A stretch of DNA of 13,208 nucleotides from Alcaligenaceae bacterium (GTDB lineage: Bacteria; Pseudomonadota; Gammaproteobacteria; Burkholderiales; Burkholderiaceae). Below are positions 12,736-13,208 of this stretch, in pieces. Every line of letters begins with the position of its first letter. The stretch's first letter is position 1. The stretch lies in the NCBI GenBank assembly GCA_947372575.1, contig CANBUF010000014.1:1-13208 (forward strand), given 5' to 3'. The notes under the pieces were generated by a model. It ran no database searches. It saw only the letters and a program-made list of their open reading frames with translations, and was not told the DNA's origin. Both the position numbers and the translations under genes were made by a program.

Positions 12736-13208
12736 ATGTCTACGAACGTCACGCGTCGAACTTTTCTTGGTACGGCAGGAGCCGCTGCTGCCTCAAGCGC
12801 GATCCCCAGCCTGCTCTGTGGGACTGGTCGCGCGTTGGCCGCAACGGATCCCGCTGCGAGTTTTCCGTCGCGGCCGATTCGATTGTTATGTCCCTTTGCA
12901 CCGTCAGGTGGTGTGGATATTACGGCGCGTGCGATTGGTCAGCAGTTAACCATGCTCTGGGGGCAGCCTGTCGTCGTGGAGAATAAACCCGGTGCGAATG
13001 GCACGATTGCCGTGGAGATGGCGGTGAAATCAAATCCGGATGGGCAGACGCTCACCATGATTTCATCCAGCCATTCTGTCAATGTCACCTTGCAAAACAA
13101 GCAGCCCTATGATTTGTTGCGCGACTTGGCTCCTGTGACCCAGGCGACGGTGCAACCCTATGTCCTGGTCGTGCATCCGGCGTTGCAGATCAATTCGGTC
13201 CAAGAGCT
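12736..13208 (+). CDS. Bug/TctC-family receptor with twin-arginine signal (3' end beyond window)
   Basis: From ATG 12736, with AGGGA at 12722-12726 nine nt upstream, 157 codons are read before the window ends. The start MSTNVTRRTFLGTAG holds a Tat motif (T-R-R-T-F-L), followed by a mild hydrophobic stretch and a likely cut at ALA|AT near residue 36. The mature part is a Bug receptor: FPSRPIRLLCPFAPSGGVDITAR (split by normal variation), VENKPGANGTIAVE, and the later NPDGQTLTM and YDLLRDLAPVTQ. It begins 28 bp after the MmgE/PrpD stop, so both are probably cotranscribed from the operator-controlled promoter. The Tat motif means it would cross the membrane folded, unlike the two Sec-type receptors in this window. 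Ligand unknown; about half of the protein is missing. Confidence 0.88.
   Translation, partial: MSTNVTRRTFLGTAGAAAASSAIPSLLCGTGRALAATDPAASFPSRPIRLLCPFAPSGGVDITARAIGQQLTMLWGQPVVVENKPGANGTIAVEMAVKSNPDGQTLTMISSSHSVNVTLQNKQPYDLLRDLAPVTQATVQPYVLVVHPALQINSVQE

Noticed and set aside
12767..12949. 60-codon plus-strand frame near the right end
   Set aside because: It is a frame-shifted shadow of the Tat-type Bug gene, which reads openly from 12736 to the window end with clear family motifs.
1..13208. Mobile elements, CRISPR arrays, tRNA/rRNA genes, phage or defence genes
   Set aside because: I looked for transposase-like frames, terminal inverted repeats, regularly spaced repeats and RNA gene signatures and saw none.

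Overview
The window looks like chromosomal DNA of a betaproteobacterium, most likely Burkholderiales and probably Alcaligenaceae-like. The main reason is the expansion of periplasmic Bug/TctC-type solute receptors: three genes plus one decayed tail, set among CoA-transferase, crotonase, PrpD-type and quinone-oxidoreductase genes. Genus cannot be fixed from the sequence alone. No rRNA, tRNA, CRISPR array, integrase or transposase was seen.

Left part (1-3.5 kb), housekeeping and stress genes. The minus strand opens with the N-terminus of ycaO, cut by the window edge. Next come a 32-codon relic of a Bug receptor tail, nudC (NADH pyrophosphatase / NAD-decapping Nudix enzyme) and a convergent TauE/SafE permease. 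The permease is transcribed divergently from a metallo-beta-lactamase-fold persulfide-dioxygenase-like gene. That pair resembles sulfide/sulfite detoxification loci of the BigR type, but no regulator gene is present. A small exported EF-hand protein follows and ends at a strong hairpin.

Middle (3.5-8.2 kb), a probable acyl-CoA catabolic locus. An enoyl-CoA hydratase-family gene on the minus strand is divergent from a plus-strand run: Bug receptor, CaiB/BaiF CoA-transferase (ATGA overlap), a 169-aa conserved-looking hypothetical and a zinc-free medium-chain reductase. Spacings of -4, 28 and 30 nt suggest one transcript, closed by a 15-bp hairpin. A plausible reading is uptake or sensing of a carboxylic acid (Bug), activation by CoA transfer, then crotonase and reductase steps. 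The substrate is not known.

Right part (8.2-13.2 kb), a second catabolic locus. On the minus strand lie a Sec-type Bug receptor and a PuuE/allantoinase-like polysaccharide-deacetylase-family hydrolase. Divergent from them on the plus strand are an NMT1/THI5-like binding protein without a visible signal peptide, an MmgE/PrpD-family enzyme, and a Bug receptor with a twin-arginine signal that runs off the right edge. The most striking non-coding signal is an almost perfect 30-bp palindrome overlying a good sigma-70 promoter in front of the MmgE/PrpD gene, which strongly suggests a repressor operator. Two tandem 16-bp repeats in front of the first Bug gene carry nearly the same half-site.

No clearly new multi-gene system is demonstrated. 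The best leads are the operator, the unexported binding-protein homologue, the catalytically atypical crotonase and the Bug relic.
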